Notes: generated by a model from the sequence alone, not told the origin. A stretch of 64,000 bases of DNA from Geomonas oryzae (GCF_004117875.1 NZ_RAHW01000003.1:1-64000); one strand, 5' to 3'; counted from the first letter of the stretch, positions 24,791 to 33,153 are shown. Made by a program: numbers and translations.

Positions 24791-26129
24791 GAAGGCCCAG
24801 CGCCCAAGCGCCGAAGCGGCGAACCTCGGTCTTGCGCTTGACTGGATCGAGCAACTGGTGACGGGCTATCTCGCCCTTCGTTTCGAGCGGGCGGAGAGCT
24901 TCGATCCGCCGCCCCTCGAGTTCTGCAGCGAGGATTCGCCGCTGGAGCTCTTCATCAAGAGCCAGGACCCGGGCATGGAGGAATTCGCCGTCGTGATGAT
25001 GGCTCTGGCGCCCCACCTGCGCCCCGGCTTCTACAACAAGATACTCGCGCAGTTTCTTCCCGAGGGGGGCGAGGTGCACGAGTTCGGCGGGGTGCGCGGC
25101 GCCGACCACCGGGCCATCCTCCCTACCGGGGAGACCGCCCAGTTCATCCTGGCCGGGAACGACGTGCGCAAAAGGATCGAGGTGCAGCGCATGTTCGGCG
25201 CGGAGCACTGGTTCGCCAAGAAAAAGGTCGTGTGGCTCGACGCGGTGCATCCCGGCGAACCTATGATGAGCGGGCGCCTCTGCATCGACCCGGAACTCGT
25301 GGAATGGGTGACCCTCGGCACGGTGGGAAAGCCCCGTTTCGGCATCGACTTTCCCGCCCAGGCGATCGAGACGGAGATGGGATGGGAGGACCTGGTGCTG
25401 CACCCGGACACGCTGCGCCAGATCCGCGAGATCGAGAGCTGGGTCCGGCACAAGGACGTCCTCATGGAGGAATGGGGGATGAAGAAGAAGCTGCCGCACG
25501 GCTACCGTGCCTTCTTCCACGGCCCCCCCGGCACCGGCAAGACCCTCACCGCTACGCTTCTCGGGAAGTACACCGGTCGGGACGTGTTCCGCATCGATCT
25601 GTCGCGGGTGGTTTCCAAGTACATCGGGGAGACTGAGAAGAACCTCGCCCTATTGTTCGAGAAGGCCGAGTTCAAGGAGTGGATACTCTTCTTCGACGAG
25701 GCCGACGCCCTCTTCGGCAAGAGGACTGACGTCCGCGACGCCCACGACCGTTTCGCGAACCAGGAGATCTCCTACCTCTTGCAGCGCATCGAGCAGTACC
25801 GGGGGCTCGTGATTCTCGCGAGCAACAAGAGGAACCAGCTCGACGAAGCCTTCGTGCGGCGTTTCCAGGCCATCATCCACTTTCCCATCCCGCGGCCGGA
25901 GGAACGCTGCCGGATCTGGAACAGCGCCTTCCCGCCGCAGGTCGAGATTGCCCCCGATATCGACTGGAGTCAGATTGCCGCGAAGTACGAGCTCTCCGGC
26001 GCGGGGATCATGAACGTGATGCAGTACTGTGCCCTGGAGGTGCTGGCCGACCAGTCGCGCCGCCTCGATCTCAAGCGGTTGGAGGGGGCGATTTTGAGGG
26101 AGTACGTGAAGGAAGGAAAGGTCGTGTAA
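24777..26129 (+). CDS. AAA+ ATPase of the eCIS (Afp15-like)
   Basis: This is a 450-residue AAA+ ATPase. The helical N-terminal domain (about 1-190) is specific to the eCIS class. The ATPase core has Walker A FHGPPGTGKTLTATLLGKY (near residues 246-264), Walker B WILFFDEADALFGKR (about 302-316), sensor 1 LVILASNKRNQLDEAF and an arginine finger in VRRFQ. The lid region contains SGAGIMNVMQYCALEV. In Afp, Afp15 is needed for particle maturation and is not a disassembly factor like ClpV. It is the last gene of the eCIS operon and overlaps the preceding gene by 14 bases, pointing to reinitiation. Confidence 0.92.
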   Translation: MSRDRKAQRPSAEAANLGLALDWIEQLVTGYLALRFERAESFDPPPLEFCSEDSPLELFIKSQDPGMEEFAVVMMALAPHLRPGFYNKILAQFLPEGGEVHEFGGVRGADHRAILPTGETAQFILAGNDVRKRIEVQRMFGAEHWFAKKKVVWLDAVHPGEPMMSGRLCIDPELVEWVTLGTVGKPRFGIDFPAQAIETEMGWEDLVLHPDTLRQIREIESWVRHKDVLMEEWGMKKKLPHGYRAFFHGPPGTGKTLTATLLGKYTGRDVFRIDLSRVVSKYIGETEKNLALLFEKAEFKEWILFFDEADALFGKRTDVRDAHDRFANQEISYLLQRIEQYRGLVILASNKRNQLDEAFVRRFQAIIHFPIPRPEERCRIWNSAFPPQVEIAPDIDWSQIAAKYELSGAGIMNVMQYCALEVLADQSRRLDLKRLEGAILREYVKEGKVV

Positions 26130-26137
26130 GGCAGAAG

Positions 26138-26218
26138 CCGTTCTAGGTTCTACGTTCTACGTTCTATGTTCAGAAGCCTGTTTTTAACGTAGAACGTAGA
26201 ACGCAGAACGTAGAACGG
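26138..26218. repeat. GTTCTAC/GTAGAAC repeat palindrome between convergent genes
   Basis: A left arm of tandem 8-bp units (TTCTAGG-TTCTACG-TTCTACG-TTCTATG, 26138-26171) faces a right arm of the complementary units (AACGTAGAACGTAGAACG and onward, 26186-26218) around a loop that contains a TTTTTA run. It lies between the stops of the + strand ATPase gene and the - strand conserved hypothetical gene. It could act as a bidirectional terminator. Confidence 0.7.
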
Positions 26219-26221
26219 TTG

Positions 26222-26728
26222 TTAGAACCTCCTGCTGTCGTACGCCCAGTGCAACAGCGCCTGGCGCTGCCTGCGGCGGCAGGTGAGCACCCCTTCGGGA
26301 CAGTTGTTCCTGATCTGGGCGATGTGCCTCGTCATCGCCTTCCAACGCTTGATCTGCCTCGCGTCGTCCGGGCACCTGCGCCCCATGTAGTAGCGGCAAT
26401 ACCACTGGAACCAGCCGCGCGGGTCATCGCTGTAGATCCACCCCTTCTCACGCCAGTACGAAAGCGGCTTCGACGCGTTCACCCCGAAGAAGTTGTACTC
26501 CGGCACGTGCCGCTCGTGACAGAGCCTCGCCTTCTCGAACCACTCTTCGGGAAACTCATCCCGGCAATCGGTCATGTACTTGCCGCCAAAAACGCCCATC
26601 TCCAGCATCACTTTAGGCGTCAGATCGGGCTTGAACTCCGGATGGAAGTTCTCACCAATCGGTTCGGTACGGTAATAGACGTAGTCTCTCTGCATCATGT
26701 CATTGACACAAACACGAATCTTTTTCAC
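26222..26728 (-). CDS. Conserved hypothetical protein
   Basis: This 168-residue soluble protein is rich in aromatic and charged residues. It has the segments VYYRTEPIGENFHPEFKPD, MLEMGVFGGKYMTDCRDEFP and WFQWYCRYYMGRR. I recall similar proteins of unknown function in diverse bacteria and fungi, so it is real, but no activity can be assigned. A longer frame reaches 26866, but the extra residues are hydrophobic and unlike the family. The GTG at 26728 has a GGAGAG ribosome site 11 bases ahead; an ATG at 26698 is the alternative. It is transcribed against the eCIS operon and divergently from moeA. Confidence 0.7.
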   Translation of the reverse strand: MKKIRVCVNDMMQRDYVYYRTEPIGENFHPEFKPDLTPKVMLEMGVFGGKYMTDCRDEFPEEWFEKARLCHERHVPEYNFFGVNASKPLSYWREKGWIYSDDPRGWFQWYCRYYMGRRCPDDARQIKRWKAMTRHIAQIRNNCPEGVLTCRRRQRQALLHWAYDSRRF

Positions 26729-26844
26729 TTTGACTTTGACTCTCCATGGAAAGCGGTAGAATATCCCGACAAAATGTACAGTGACCGGCAGCAGTGTCAA
26801 GCCGAGTAACAAGCATCTATTCACATTCAGGAGGCAGCGTCGCC

Positions 26845-28059
26845 ATGGTGAGTATCGAAGAAGCACAGCGGATCATCCTGGAACAGATCGTTCCGCTCGA
26901 GATCGAGAAAGTAACCGTCTTCGACGGACTGAACCGCATCACGCCTGAGGATCACGTAGCGCCGTGGGACATCCCGGCCGCGGACAACTCGGCGATGGAC
27001 GGCTTCGCCTTTCTCCACTCGTCGGTCCAGGATAACCGGCTGAGCGTCTGCGGCTTTCTCCCGGCCGGAGAGGTGCGCCGCGAGGCGGTGCCGCCGGGAG
27101 CCGCGGTGCGCATCATGACCGGCGCCCCGATCCCGCCGGGGTGCGACACCGTGGTGCCCATCGAGGACGTGGAAACGGACGGCGACGCCATCGTCATCCG
27201 GGGCAAGGTGAAAGCGGGCGACCATGTGCGTCGGCGCGGCGAGGACATCTCCCGTGGGGATATCGTCATCCCGACCGGTTCACTCTTGCGCCCGCAGGAG
27301 ATCGGCATGCTCTCCGCCATGGGCAACACATCGCTCGCCGTCTACCGGCGCACCCGCGTCGCCATCCTCGCTACCGGCGACGAACTTCTCGAGCCCGGGG
27401 CCACGCCCGAGCCGGGCAAACTCATCAACAGCAACAGCTACAGCCTCGCTGCGCAGGTGCTCGACGCCGGGGGCGACCCGGTCCTGCTCGGCATCGCAAC
27501 CGACGACCTCGAGGCCACCTGCGAAAAGATAAAAGCAGGGCTCAACGCGGACTTTCTCGTGATAACCGGCGGGGTCTCGGTCGGCGACCGCGATTTCGTG
27601 AAGGCGGCCATCGAGGAGTTGGGCGGCAGCGTGAACTTCTGGAAGGTGAACATGAAGCCGGGCAAGCCTCTCGCCTACGCCACGCTGCAGGGCAAACCCG
27701 TCTTCGCCCTTCCCGGCAACCCGGTGGCGGCCATGGTCTCGTTCGAGCTTTTCGTGCGCCCTTCCCTTTTGAAGGCGATGGGGCACCGGCGCGTGTTCCG
27801 CCCGACGGTCCGGGCCGGGTTGCAGGAGCCCGCCGTCAACAAGGGGAACCGCCCCCACCTCGTGCGCGGCATCGTGTCGAAGTGCGACGGGCGTTATCTC
27901 GTCTCCACCACCGGCAACCAGAGCTCGGGACGCCTCTCCTCCCTCACCCTGGGCAACGGTCTCATGAAGCTCGCACCGGAATCGAGGATCGAGTCCGGCA
28001 ACGAGGTGGAGGTCATGCTCTTGGACCGTAATTTCGAGATGGGCCTTTTGCAGGAGTGA
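26845..28059 (+). CDS. moeA: Molybdopterin molybdenumtransferase MoeA
   Basis: A 404-residue MoeA inserts molybdate into adenylylated molybdopterin in the last step of molybdenum cofactor synthesis. Seen are the domain I/III start WDIPAADNSAMDGFAF, the domain II motifs GAAVRIMTGAPIPPGCDTVV and VRRRGEDISRGD, and the MPT-binding-like domain with ATGDELLEPG, TGGVSVGDRDFVK and KPVFALPGNPVAAMVSF. The ATG at 26845 follows AGGAGGC, which decides against the longer frame from 26794. The next operon encodes the molybdoenzyme nitrate reductase, so proximity makes functional sense. A terminator lies downstream. Confidence 0.95.
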   Translation: MVSIEEAQRIILEQIVPLEIEKVTVFDGLNRITPEDHVAPWDIPAADNSAMDGFAFLHSSVQDNRLSVCGFLPAGEVRREAVPPGAAVRIMTGAPIPPGCDTVVPIEDVETDGDAIVIRGKVKAGDHVRRRGEDISRGDIVIPTGSLLRPQEIGMLSAMGNTSLAVYRRTRVAILATGDELLEPGATPEPGKLINSNSYSLAAQVLDAGGDPVLLGIATDDLEATCEKIKAGLNADFLVITGGVSVGDRDFVKAAIEELGGSVNFWKVNMKPGKPLAYATLQGKPVFALPGNPVAAMVSFELFVRPSLLKAMGHRRVFRPTVRAGLQEPAVNKGNRPHLVRGIVSKCDGRYLVSTTGNQSSGRLSSLTLGNGLMKLAPESRIESGNEVEVMLLDRNFEMGLLQE

Positions 28060-28099
28060 TGACTCAGTTAAACTCCCAACGTTTCTTCACGGAAAATTT

Positions 28100-28213
28100 G
28101 ATCGTTCCTACGCTCCAGCGTGGGAACGTAACGCCTCGGACGCTCCGGCGTCTGCTTACAGGACGCTGGAGCGTCCCGAACGTGCGTTCCCACGGAGGAC
28201 CGTAGGAACGATC
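28100..28213. repeat. Nested palindromic, MITE-like element
   Basis: Perfect 13-bp outer arms GATCGTTCCTACG (28100-28112) and CGTAGGAACGATC (28201-28213) enclose two further inverted pairs: CGTGGGAACG/CGTTCCCACG (28119-28128 and 28185-28194) and CGCTCCAGCGT/ACGCTGGAGCG (28111-28121 and 28163-28173). No coding content. The motif family (CGTTCC-CACGCTCCAGCGTGGG type) is one I associate with widespread intergenic repeats. Confidence 0.85.
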
Positions 28214-28230
28214 TCTAATCCCTTCCCGCC

Positions 28231-28270
28231 GCGGCCGTCGCTGCATAAGAGACGGCCGCCGTCATTTTTC
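28231..28270 (+). terminator. Rho-independent terminator after moeA
   Basis: A perfect 9-bp stem (GCGGCCGTC at 28231-28239, GACGGCCGC at 28251-28259) has an 11-base loop and is followed by CGTCATTTTT. It is well placed to end moeA transcription before the nar operon promoter. Confidence 0.75.
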
Positions 28271-28377
28271 CGCTTCAACCTGCAAATCCTCTTTGCCTTG
28301 TTATAATTAGAACCCGCCCCTTCGAAATTTCATGAACTACCTTACAAAGTACGCTGTTCGCCACGCCCATCCAACAT

Positions 28378-28487
28378 CCCCTCTCCCTCCGGGAGAGGGT
28401 GCCCGCAGGCCGGGTGAGGGCGTCGCCACGAAAATGATATCAGGCCCCAAGTAACGCCCCCCCTGCCCTCTCCCAAAAGGAGGGGAA
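28378..28487. repeat. REP-like element, forward copy plus degenerate reverse copy
   Basis: A forward copy (CCCTCTCCCTCCGGGAGAGGG followed by a GCAGGCCGGGTGAGGG tail) occupies 28378-28421, and a degenerate reverse half (CCTGCCCTCTCCCAAAAGGAGGGG) lies at about 28461-28485. It sits between the moeA terminator and the nar promoter region; the rest of the 28060-28686 gap holds no gene. Confidence 0.8.
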
Positions 28488-28551
28488 GAATGCGGTTGCT
28501 GTGCCGCAGCGCAGCACCGCGCGAAGGGAGATGGCAGCCTTCTCGCTTTTT

Positions 28552-28593
28552 TTGATCTAGGTCAAAATTATCCACAGAATAGTGTTCTAGAGT
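28552..28593 (+). promoter_or_regulatory. FNR/ANR-type box and -10 of the nar operon
   Basis: TTGATCTAGGTCAA at 28552-28565 fits the CRP/FNR-family anaerobic box TTGAT-N4-(A/G)TCAA. A -10-like TAGAGT (4 of 6) at 28588-28593 gives a start site near 28600, which puts the box centre at -41.5, the class II activation position. The AT-rich stretch after the box is consistent with a promoter. The regulator (FNR, DNR or HcpR-like) cannot be told from the site alone. Confidence 0.65.
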
Positions 28594-28686
28594 CGTCTAG
28601 CTTCAAAACGTTTACACTATCGGGCCGAAGGCTCCCTCGAGCGCCCCGCTCCGTACAACCAATCTGGAAGCAGAAGGAGAAAATCC

Positions 28687-29511
28687 ATGCAACCTGCCTC
28701 ATCCAAACTCGGCTGTTTTATTTTTTCGCTGATATTGGTGCTTTTCGCATCGGGAACCGTTCGCGCCGATGCGGGCAAGGACCTTTTCGACAAGATGTGC
28801 GCCTCCTGTCACAGCATCGGCGGCGGTGACGGGGCCGGCCCCGATCTCAAAGGGGTCGGTGCCAAGCGTTCTTCCGAGTGGCTGATGCAGATCATTACCG
28901 ACCCGGCGAAGCTCACCGCGTCGAAGGACCCGGCCCAGGCCGAACTGGTGAAAAAGTACGGCATGGAGATGCCGGGCCTCGGGGTAAGCCGGGCCGATGC
29001 CGAGAAGATCGTCGCCTTCCTGGGTGGCGGAGCCCCGGCTGCGGGCGGCGCCGCGCCTTCGGCGGCGTCAGGTGGGGCTTCCGCTCCGGCGGAAACCAAG
29101 GCCGCCCCGCCAGCCGAGGTAGTGGTCACCAAAGAGCTCCTCGCGACGGGTCGGGACCTCTTCACCGGAAAACAGCGCTTCGCCAACGGCGGCGCCCCTT
29201 GCGTCTCCTGCCACCGCTTCGACTATCCCGGGATCTACAGCGGCGCCCTCGCCGCCGACCTCACCGGTCTCTACGGCAAGATGGGCGAGAACGGCGTGCG
29301 CGGCGTGCTGAAAAGCCTCAACTTCCCGGTGATGAAAAAGATCTACGCGGACCGCCCGCTGACCGACGATGAGGCGACCGCGCTCACCGCGCTCTTCAAG
29401 GACGCCTCGGCCAGGAAACAGGCCCAAAGTGATCCGTACCCCGTTGCCGGCCTAGGCTTCTTCGCCTTCTGCCTGATCGCCGCGCTCGCCTTCAAGAGGA
29501 GATACAAATAA
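28687..29511 (+). CDS. Membrane-anchored dihaem cytochrome c of the nitrate reductase operon
   Basis: A 274-residue exported cytochrome. Residues 1-28 form a signal peptide (LGCFIFSLILVLFASGTVRA). Two haem-binding sites are seen, CASCH at about residues 38-42 and CVSCH at about 176-180, each in its own domain and joined by an Ala/Pro/Ser-rich linker (about 118-148). The C-terminal segment LGFFAFCLIAALAFKRRYK is a single membrane anchor with a positive tail. It is the first gene of the nar operon, its stop overlapping the narG start (TAATG). It may carry electrons between the quinone pool or periplasm and the reductase, as suggested for cytochromes encoded with nar in related bacteria. Confidence 0.85.
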   Translation: MQPASSKLGCFIFSLILVLFASGTVRADAGKDLFDKMCASCHSIGGGDGAGPDLKGVGAKRSSEWLMQIITDPAKLTASKDPAQAELVKKYGMEMPGLGVSRADAEKIVAFLGGGAPAAGGAAPSAASGGASAPAETKAAPPAEVVVTKELLATGRDLFTGKQRFANGGAPCVSCHRFDYPGIYSGALAADLTGLYGKMGENGVRGVLKSLNFPVMKKIYADRPLTDDEATALTALFKDASARKQAQSDPYPVAGLGFFAFCLIAALAFKRRYK

Positions 29512-32500
29512 TGTCACACGACAGGATCAAGGACGATCGTTCGCCGCAAAACCGGCAATGGGAAGAGTTCTACCGCAACCGCCACCAGTACGACAAGGTG
29601 GTGCGCAGCACCCACGGCGTGAACTGTACCGGCGGCTGCAGCTGGATGGTGCACGTGAAGGACGGCATCGTCGGCTGGGAGCTGCAGGCGAACGACTACC
29701 CGCAGTTCGACGGCACCATCCCGAACCACGAGCCGCGAGGCTGCACGCGCGGCATCACTTTCTCCTGGTACCTCTACAGCCCGCTCCGCGTGAAGCACCC
29801 TTACCTGCGCGGCGCGCTCCTTGACCGCTGGACCGAGGCGAGAAAGCTCCACGCCGACCCGGTCGAGGCCTGGGCGAGCATCGTCGAGGACAAGGAGAAG
29901 CGCGCCTCCTACACCGGCCGGCGCGGCATGGGTGGCTTCCGGCGCGGCGACTGGGAAACGGTGACCGAGATCATCGCCGCCTCCAACATCTACACCGCGA
30001 AGAAGCACGGACCGGACCGCGTCGTCGGATTTTCCCCGATCCCCGCCATGTCCATGATCAGCTACGCGGCGGGAACGCGCTTCCTGCAGCTCTTCGGCGG
30101 GGTCGCCATGAGCTTCTACGACTGGTACTGCGACCTTCCCCCCGCCTCCCCGCAGGTCTGGGGCGAGCAGACCGACGTGAACGAGTCGGCGGACTGGTAC
30201 AACGCCTCCTACATCGTCCTTTGCGGCTCCAACGTGCCGATGACGCGCACCCCGGACGCCCACTACCTGACCGAGGCGCGCTACCGCGGCACCAAGGTGG
30301 TGGTGATGTCGCCGGACTTCTCCATAGCGACCAAGTTCGCCGACGCCTGGCTTCCGGTCGAACAGGGGCACGACGCCGCCTTCTGGATGGCGGTGAACCA
30401 CGTCCTCCTCAAGGAGTTCTACGCCGAGCGCGAGGTCCCCTTCTTCAAGGATTACGTCACGAAGTACAGCGATTTCCCCTTCCTCGTGCAGCTCACTCCC
30501 TCCTCCCCTCTCCCTCCGGGAGAGGGTCAGGGTGAGGGCATATGGCGCCAGGGCGAACTGGTGCGCGCCGCCCAGTTCGAGCGCTCGGCTGACCTCGAGC
30601 ATGCGGAATGGTGCATGTGCGTCGCGGACCAGGACGGCTCGGTGCGCGTCCCCAACGGCAGCCTCGGCACGCGCTGGAGCAAACAGGAGGGGAACTGGAA
30701 CCTCGAGATGAAGGACGTGGTGGACGGCGGCGCGATCGACCCCGCCCTCACCTTCTTAGGCGGCGAGACCCGCAAGGTCCTCTTCCGTTTCGAAGGGGAA
30801 AACGACGCGGTCCGCGAGGTCCCGGTGCGACGCGTCACCACCGCGCAGGGCGAGATCGTGGTCACCACGGTCTTCGACCTTATGATGGCGCAGTTCGGCG
30901 TCTCGCGCGGCCTTTCCGGCGACTACCCGGCCGGGTACCATTCCGAGCTTCCCTTCACCCCGAAATGGCAGGAGAAGCACACCGGCATCGATGCCGAGAC
31001 CGTCCTGAAGATCGCGCGCGAGTGGGGCGAAAACGGCGAGAAGAGCAACGGGCGCAACATGGTCATCATCGGGGCCGGCGTGAACCACTGGTACCACCAA
31101 GACCTCATCTATCGCGCCGCGATAACCGCCCTCATCCTGACCGGGAGCGTCGGGAGAAACGGCGCCGGCCTCGCCCATTATGTCGGACAGGAGAAGGTCC
31201 AGCCGCTCTCCCCCTGGACCTCCATCGCCATGGCGCACGACTGGATCAAGGGATCCCGTCTGCAGAACACGCCGAGCTTCTGGTACATGCACTCGGACCA
31301 GTGGCGTTACGACCGCAGCTTCGTGGACTACTTCAAACCGGAGACCGGCGAGAAGATGCCGGTGCACGCCGCGGACTTCAACGCGAAGGCGGTGCGGCTC
31401 GGCTGGCTCCCCTTCGCCCCGCACTTCAACGAGAACCCCCTTTCGCTGATGAAACAGGCGAAAGAGGCGGGATGCGAGGACGACGCCGCGACACGCGCGT
31501 GGCTCGTGCAGCGCCTTAAAAGCGGCACCACCCGCTTCGCCATCGAGGACCCCGATGCCGAGGGGAACTGCCCGAAGGTGTGGTTCATCTGGCGCGGCAA
31601 TGCGATCTCGGCAAGCGCCAAGGGGCACGAGTTCTTCCTGAAGCACGTGCTCGGCGCCCCGAACGCAAGCTGCACCGCACGCGAGGCGGCCAAGGGCGAG
31701 GTGCAGGACATCGTCTGGCACGACAAGGCACCCGAGGGGAAGGTCGACCTCGTCGTCGATCTCAACTTCAGGATGGACACCTCGACCATGTACTCGGACA
31801 TCGTCCTTCCGGCGGCGACCTGGTACGAGAAGAGCGACCTGAACACCACCGACATGCACTCCTTCGTGAACTGCATGGACGCGGCCGTCCCCCCTTCCTG
31901 GGAATCCAAATCGGACTGGAAGATCTTCACCATGATCGCCAAGAAGGTGAGCGAACTCGCCGCGACGCACCTCCCCGAGCCCGTGCGCGACGTGATCGCC
32001 GCGCCGCTTCTCCACGACACCCCGGGCGAGATCGCACAGCGCACGGTAAAGGACTGGAAACTCGGCGAGTGCGAGCCGGTGCCGGGCAAGACCATGCCGA
32101 ACCTCGCCATCGTCGAGCGGGATTACGTGAACCTCTACAACCGCTACCTTTCGGTCGGCCCGGAGATCGGGCACCTGGGGTCGCACGGCAACTACTACGA
32201 CGCGGACGACGAGCACGCCAAGCTGCGTGAAACCCTTCCCAACCGGAGCTGGAACGGCAAGAGTTTCATCGATATCGCCGACGAGAAGGTGGTGGCTGAC
32301 GTGATCCTCTCCCTCGCCCCGGAGACCAACGGGGAGCTCGCGCACCGCGCCTACCGCAACCTGGAGAAGCGGGTCGGCAAGCCGCTCGCGCAGATCGCCG
32401 AAGGGTCCCGCGATGTCCGGGTGAAATGGGAGGACGTGACCCAGAAACCGCGCCGGGTGCTCAGTTCCCCGATCTGGAGCGGGCTCGTCAACGGCGGGCG

Positions 32501-33113
32501 CCCGTACGCGCCGTACACCCTGAACGTGGAGCACGAGGTACCCTGGCGCACCCTGACCGGCCGTCAATCGCTCTACCTGGACCACCCCTACTACCGCGAG
32601 TTCCACGAGGGGCTCCCGACCTTCAAGGGGAAACTGAACCCGGCGCTTCTGGATGAGACCGAGGGCGAAACCGGGCTCGTGCTGAACTTCCTCACCCCGC
32701 ACGGGAAATGGGGCATCCACTCAACCTACAGCGACAACCTGAGGATGCTCACCCTCTCGCGCGGCGGGCAGGCGGTGTGGCTGAACCACCTGGACGCGGC
32801 CGGCGCCGGCATCGAGGACAACGAGACCATCGAGGTGTACAACGCAAACGGCGTCGTCGTCTGCCGCTCCATCGTCTCGTCCCGCATACCGCGCGGCGCG
32901 GCGATCATGTACCACGCACCGGAGCGGACCCTGAACATCAAGACGTCGAAGAAAAGCGGCAAGCGCGGCGGCGTGCACAACAGCCTCTCCCGCATCCGCC
33001 TGAAGCCGACCCTGATGCTCGGAGGGTACGCGCAGTTCAGCTACTACTTCAACTACTGGGGCCCAACCGGCGTGAACCGCGACAGTTACGTCGTCGTAAG
33101 AAAACTGAAATAG
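29511..33113 (+). CDS. narG: Respiratory nitrate reductase alpha subunit NarG, with in-frame REP-derived insert
   Basis: This 1200-residue molybdopterin (bis-MGD) subunit reduces nitrate to nitrite. The FS0 [4Fe-4S] ligands are visible as H35, C39, C43 and C78 (motif HGVNCTGGCSWMV, then EPRGCTRG), with the spacing of E. coli NarG. The expected Mo ligand Asp lies in GEQTDVNESADWYN. Other anchors are GSNVPMTRTPDAHY, GAGVNHWYHQDLIYRA and HYVGQEKVQPLSPW. No Tat signal is seen, in line with a cytoplasmic-facing enzyme of the NarGHI type. Residues about 331-343 (SSPLPPGEGQGEG) are encoded by a REP-like element and lengthen a surface loop. It is followed 162 bp later by narH. Confidence 0.95.
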   Translation: MSHDRIKDDRSPQNRQWEEFYRNRHQYDKVVRSTHGVNCTGGCSWMVHVKDGIVGWELQANDYPQFDGTIPNHEPRGCTRGITFSWYLYSPLRVKHPYLRGALLDRWTEARKLHADPVEAWASIVEDKEKRASYTGRRGMGGFRRGDWETVTEIIAASNIYTAKKHGPDRVVGFSPIPAMSMISYAAGTRFLQLFGGVAMSFYDWYCDLPPASPQVWGEQTDVNESADWYNASYIVLCGSNVPMTRTPDAHYLTEARYRGTKVVVMSPDFSIATKFADAWLPVEQGHDAAFWMAVNHVLLKEFYAEREVPFFKDYVTKYSDFPFLVQLTPSSPLPPGEGQGEGIWRQGELVRAAQFERSADLEHAEWCMCVADQDGSVRVPNGSLGTRWSKQEGNWNLEMKDVVDGGAIDPALTFLGGETRKVLFRFEGENDAVREVPVRRVTTAQGEIVVTTVFDLMMAQFGVSRGLSGDYPAGYHSELPFTPKWQEKHTGIDAETVLKIAREWGENGEKSNGRNMVIIGAGVNHWYHQDLIYRAAITALILTGSVGRNGAGLAHYVGQEKVQPLSPWTSIAMAHDWIKGSRLQNTPSFWYMHSDQWRYDRSFVDYFKPETGEKMPVHAADFNAKAVRLGWLPFAPHFNENPLSLMKQAKEAGCEDDAATRAWLVQRLKSGTTRFAIEDPDAEGNCPKVWFIWRGNAISASAKGHEFFLKHVLGAPNASCTAREAAKGEVQDIVWHDKAPEGKVDLVVDLNFRMDTSTMYSDIVLPAATWYEKSDLNTTDMHSFVNCMDAAVPPSWESKSDWKIFTMIAKKVSELAATHLPEPVRDVIAAPLLHDTPGEIAQRTVKDWKLGECEPVPGKTMPNLAIVERDYVNLYNRYLSVGPEIGHLGSHGNYYDADDEHAKLRETLPNRSWNGKSFIDIADEKVVADVILSLAPETNGELAHRAYRNLEKRVGKPLAQIAEGSRDVRVKWEDVTQKPRRVLSSPIWSGLVNGGRPYAPYTLNVEHEVPWRTLTGRQSLYLDHPYYREFHEGLPTFKGKLNPALLDETEGETGLVLNFLTPHGKWGIHSTYSDNLRMLTLSRGGQAVWLNHLDAAGAGIEDNETIEVYNANGVVVCRSIVSSRIPRGAAIMYHAPERTLNIKTSKKSGKRGGVHNSLSRIRLKPTLMLGGYAQFSYYFNYWGPTGVNRDSYVVVRKLK
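30504..30540. repeat. REP-like element inside the narG coding sequence
   Basis: The sequence TCCCCTCTCCCTCCGGGAGAGGG followed by TCAGGGTGAGGGC is a forward copy of the intergenic REP family, here within narG. It is read in a frame without stops; one alternative frame would meet TGA in the GGTGAGGG tail. Confidence 0.85.
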
Positions 33114-33153
33114 AGGCGGAAGCCTCGCCCCCGTTCCAACCGGATACGCTCAT

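Noticed and set aside
603-26129. Type VI secretion system or tailed prophage
   Set aside because: No TssJLM membrane complex, no ClpV-type unfoldase and no Hcp/TssB-TssC pair are seen, and there is no terminase, capsid, portal or lysis gene. The Afp7, tape-measure and Afp15-type genes specify an eCIS.
30756-32720. 654-aa open frame on the - strand within narG
   Set aside because: narG is unambiguous; the antisense frame has no recognisable domain.
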